NCBI RefSeq assembly: GCF_022865105.1
Contig: NZ_JAKNYM010000001.1
Coordinates: 434,001 to 498,000 of the forward strand
Direction of reading: 5' to 3'
Origin: Sphingomicrobium astaxanthinifaciens
GTDB lineage: Bacteria; Pseudomonadota; Alphaproteobacteria; Sphingomonadales; Sphingomonadaceae
Length of the DNA stretch: 64,000 nt
A model generated the notes under the pieces. The model was not told the origin of the DNA and ran no database searches. It was given only the letters and a program-made list of their open reading frames with translations. The position numbers were made by a program, and so were the translations under genes. Positions 62,514 through 64,000 of the stretch are shown here, piece by piece. Numbering within the stretch: the first letter of the stretch is position 1; the number at the start of each line of letters is the position of its first letter.

Positions 62514-63908
62514 ATGGATCAGACGCCAGCCTATACACCCGATCCGCGGATCCTCGAGCTCGGACCCGACTTCTATGACGAAGTGGCGCCCGCCGAGTTC
62601 CCCGAGGCCAAGCTGCGATTCGCCAACCACCGCTGGGCCAAGGCGATCGGGCTCGGCCAGTTCATGCGCCCGCAATGGGAGAAGCATTTCGCGCGCTTCG
62701 AGCCGCTCCCCCGCAACCTGCCTCGTCCGCTGGCGCTGCGCTATCACGGGCACCAGTTCCGCAGCTACAACCCCGACCTCGGCGACGGGCGCGGTTTCCT
62801 CTTCGCGCAGCTGCGCGATGGCGACGGGCGGCTGCTCGATCTCGGCACCAAGGGCTCGGGGCAAACCCCCTATAGCCGGCTGGGCGACGGGCGTCTCACG
62901 CTCAAGGGCGGGGTACGCGAGATCTTCGCCACCGAAATGCTCGAGGCGCTCGGGGTCAACACCTCGAAGAGCTTCGCCCTGTTCGAGACCGGCGAGGCAC
63001 TGTGGCGCTCGGACGAGCCCTCGCCCACCCGTTCCTCGGTGCTGACCCGGCTCGGCCACGGTCACATCCGCATCGGCACCTTCCAGCGCTACGCCTTCCA
63101 CCGCGACAAGCCCGCGATCGCGGCGCTGACCCGCTACTGCCTCGAACATCTCTACGGCGAGACCCCGCCCGAACAGGACAAGGATGCCGCCGTCCGCCTC
63201 TTCGACCTCGTGTCCGGCGCCACCGCCCGGCTCGCCGCTTCCTACATGGCGGCGGGCTTCGTCCACGGCGTGCTCAACAGCGACAATATCGCCATCACGG
63301 GCGAGAGCTTCGATTATGGCCCTTGGCGCTTCGCTCCCTATTGGAACCCGCGCTTCACCGCCGCCTATTTCGACGGCGAAGGGCTCTACAGCTTCGCGCG
63401 CCAGCCCGAGGCGATCCAGTGGGACCTCGCGCAGCTCGGCGGCTGCCTCGGGCTCCTCACCTCGGAGCGCAAGCTCAACCCGATCCTCAACGACTGGGGC
63501 CGCCGCTTCGACGAGGCGACCATCGAGCTCCTCCTTGCCCGGCTCGGCATCCGACCCGGCCACCAAGACGACGACCGCGAGCTCGCCAAGAGGCTCGTCG
63601 CCGCGCTCGCCACCGAGACCGTGACCATCGACCGCGTCTTCTTCGATTGGCGCGGCGGGCGGCGTCGTGACGACAAGCGCTACGAAAGCGAGGAATTTCT
63701 GGCCCTCGCCAAGGCGCTCGAGGGCCGCGAGAACGAGGCCGCGCTCGCCCATCCCTACTGGTCGGGCGAAGCGCCCTGTTCGATGCATATCGAGGAGGTC
63801 GAGGCGCGCTGGGCCGCGATTGCCGAGCGCGACGACTGGAAGCCTTTTGAGGCCAAGATCACCGAGATTCGCCACATGGGCGAGGCCATGGCGGTTAGCG
63901 TCGAGTAA
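62514..63908 (+). CDS. selO: SelO / YdiU protein adenylyltransferase
   Basis: A 464-residue pseudokinase that transfers AMP to proteins, linked to oxidative stress and glutaredoxin targets. ALRYHGHQFRSYNPDLGDGR and LFAQLRDGDGR, then LDLGTKGSGQTPYSRLGDGRLTLKGGVREIF (cited by its limits) and VHGVLNSDNIAITGESFDYGPWRF with the metal Asn/Asp. Shorter than E. coli YdiU (478) and without the C-terminal selenocysteine. The ATG is 62514. Confidence 0.95.
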   Translation: MDQTPAYTPDPRILELGPDFYDEVAPAEFPEAKLRFANHRWAKAIGLGQFMRPQWEKHFARFEPLPRNLPRPLALRYHGHQFRSYNPDLGDGRGFLFAQLRDGDGRLLDLGTKGSGQTPYSRLGDGRLTLKGGVREIFATEMLEALGVNTSKSFALFETGEALWRSDEPSPTRSSVLTRLGHGHIRIGTFQRYAFHRDKPAIAALTRYCLEHLYGETPPEQDKDAAVRLFDLVSGATARLAASYMAAGFVHGVLNSDNIAITGESFDYGPWRFAPYWNPRFTAAYFDGEGLYSFARQPEAIQWDLAQLGGCLGLLTSERKLNPILNDWGRRFDEATIELLLARLGIRPGHQDDDRELAKRLVAALATETVTIDRVFFDWRGGRRRDDKRYESEEFLALAKALEGRENEAALAHPYWSGEAPCSMHIEEVEARWAAIAERDDWKPFEAKITEIRHMGEAMAVSVE

Positions 63909-63953
63909 ACGAAAACCTTGACCGCACCGCCCGAGGCTGCGAGCCAGCCAAGC

Positions 63954-64000
63954 ATGTCGATGAAGAGTTTTACGCCCTATTCGGGCGAAGAGATCTGGAG
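63954..64000 (+). CDS. Start of an unidentified gene (partial)
   Basis: The last 47 bases read MSMKSFTPYSGEEIW in a frame open to the window end; a TTG at 63918 would add 12 residues. A ribosome site is not obvious. Only 15 residues are visible and I do not recognise the family. Confidence 0.35.
   Translation, partial: MSMKSFTPYSGEEIW

Overview
The window is high-GC chromosomal DNA from an alphaproteobacterium, most likely a sphingomonad (Sphingomonadaceae). The evidence is indirect: a PopZ-type protein (DUF2497) beside TolC, an outer-membrane barrel with a poly-proline linker, a Flp/Fap (type IVb) pilin, dense ATGA/GTGA gene overlaps, a HWE-type histidine kinase and a probable gene-transfer-agent tail remnant. 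Almost all of it is housekeeping. I see no insertion sequence, prophage, CRISPR array, toxin-antitoxin pair or recognisable defence island.

Layout. 1-6.5 kb: end of an unknown gene, a GST, a Bax-inhibitor-1 membrane protein, ThpR, UvrA behind a LexA-like box, then (minus strand) an OmpA-domain protein and a Cu/Zn SOD lipoprotein. 6.6-8.2 kb: an outer-membrane barrel ending in a poly-proline linker, and a decayed DUF2793 gene. 8.2-13.5 kb: HWE kinase, FolE, tRNA-Arg(CCT), a nitrilase/Grx pair, a frameshifted comF, an NDUFAF5-like methyltransferase and a Flp pilin. 13.6-19 kb (minus): M48 lipoprotein protease, AccA, XerD, a large secreted protein of unknown role and a 54-residue membrane protein. 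19-27.4 kb: aroK-aroB (plus), then radA-cvpA-cysS-iscU-like-kef (minus), then an MFS exporter (plus). 27.6-35.6 kb: a membrane PAS-GGDEF-EAL-PilZ protein, a MerR regulator with its acyl-CoA dehydrogenase, two small proteins, purF and an SDR.

35.6-42.7 kb is a minus-strand set: pcm, cfa, photolyase and a DUF457 membrane protein, then korA-microprotein-korB. 42.8-46.8 kb: rppH, an M20 hydrolase, astA and astB, which look like an arginine succinyltransferase module lacking the usual AstE. 46.8-48.3 kb is a less tidy stretch with a sigma-54-like promoter, small ORFs, tRNA-Arg(ACG) and a small lipoprotein. 48.3-58.7 kb (minus): a translationally coupled chain valS-hemB-permease-GNAT, preceded by an S9 peptidase, PopZ, TolC and a degenerate PCMT-like protein. 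58.8-64 kb: tRNA-Cys, a membrane diguanylate cyclase, a PCu(A)C/SCO copper-delivery pair, an alpha/beta hydrolase, SelO and the start of one more gene.

The most useful non-routine observations are a 33-residue single-TM microprotein overlapping korA and preceding korB; the M20 hydrolase fused by overlap to astAB; a MerR-type operator placed exactly between -35 and -10 of its own near-leaderless promoter; a very good sigma-54 promoter match before a small membrane protein whose reading frame then seems to break; the comF frameshift; the DUF2793 relic; and an apparent split of an OmpA protein into barrel and peptidoglycan-binding genes. All functional calls are from reading the sequence; no database search was possible.
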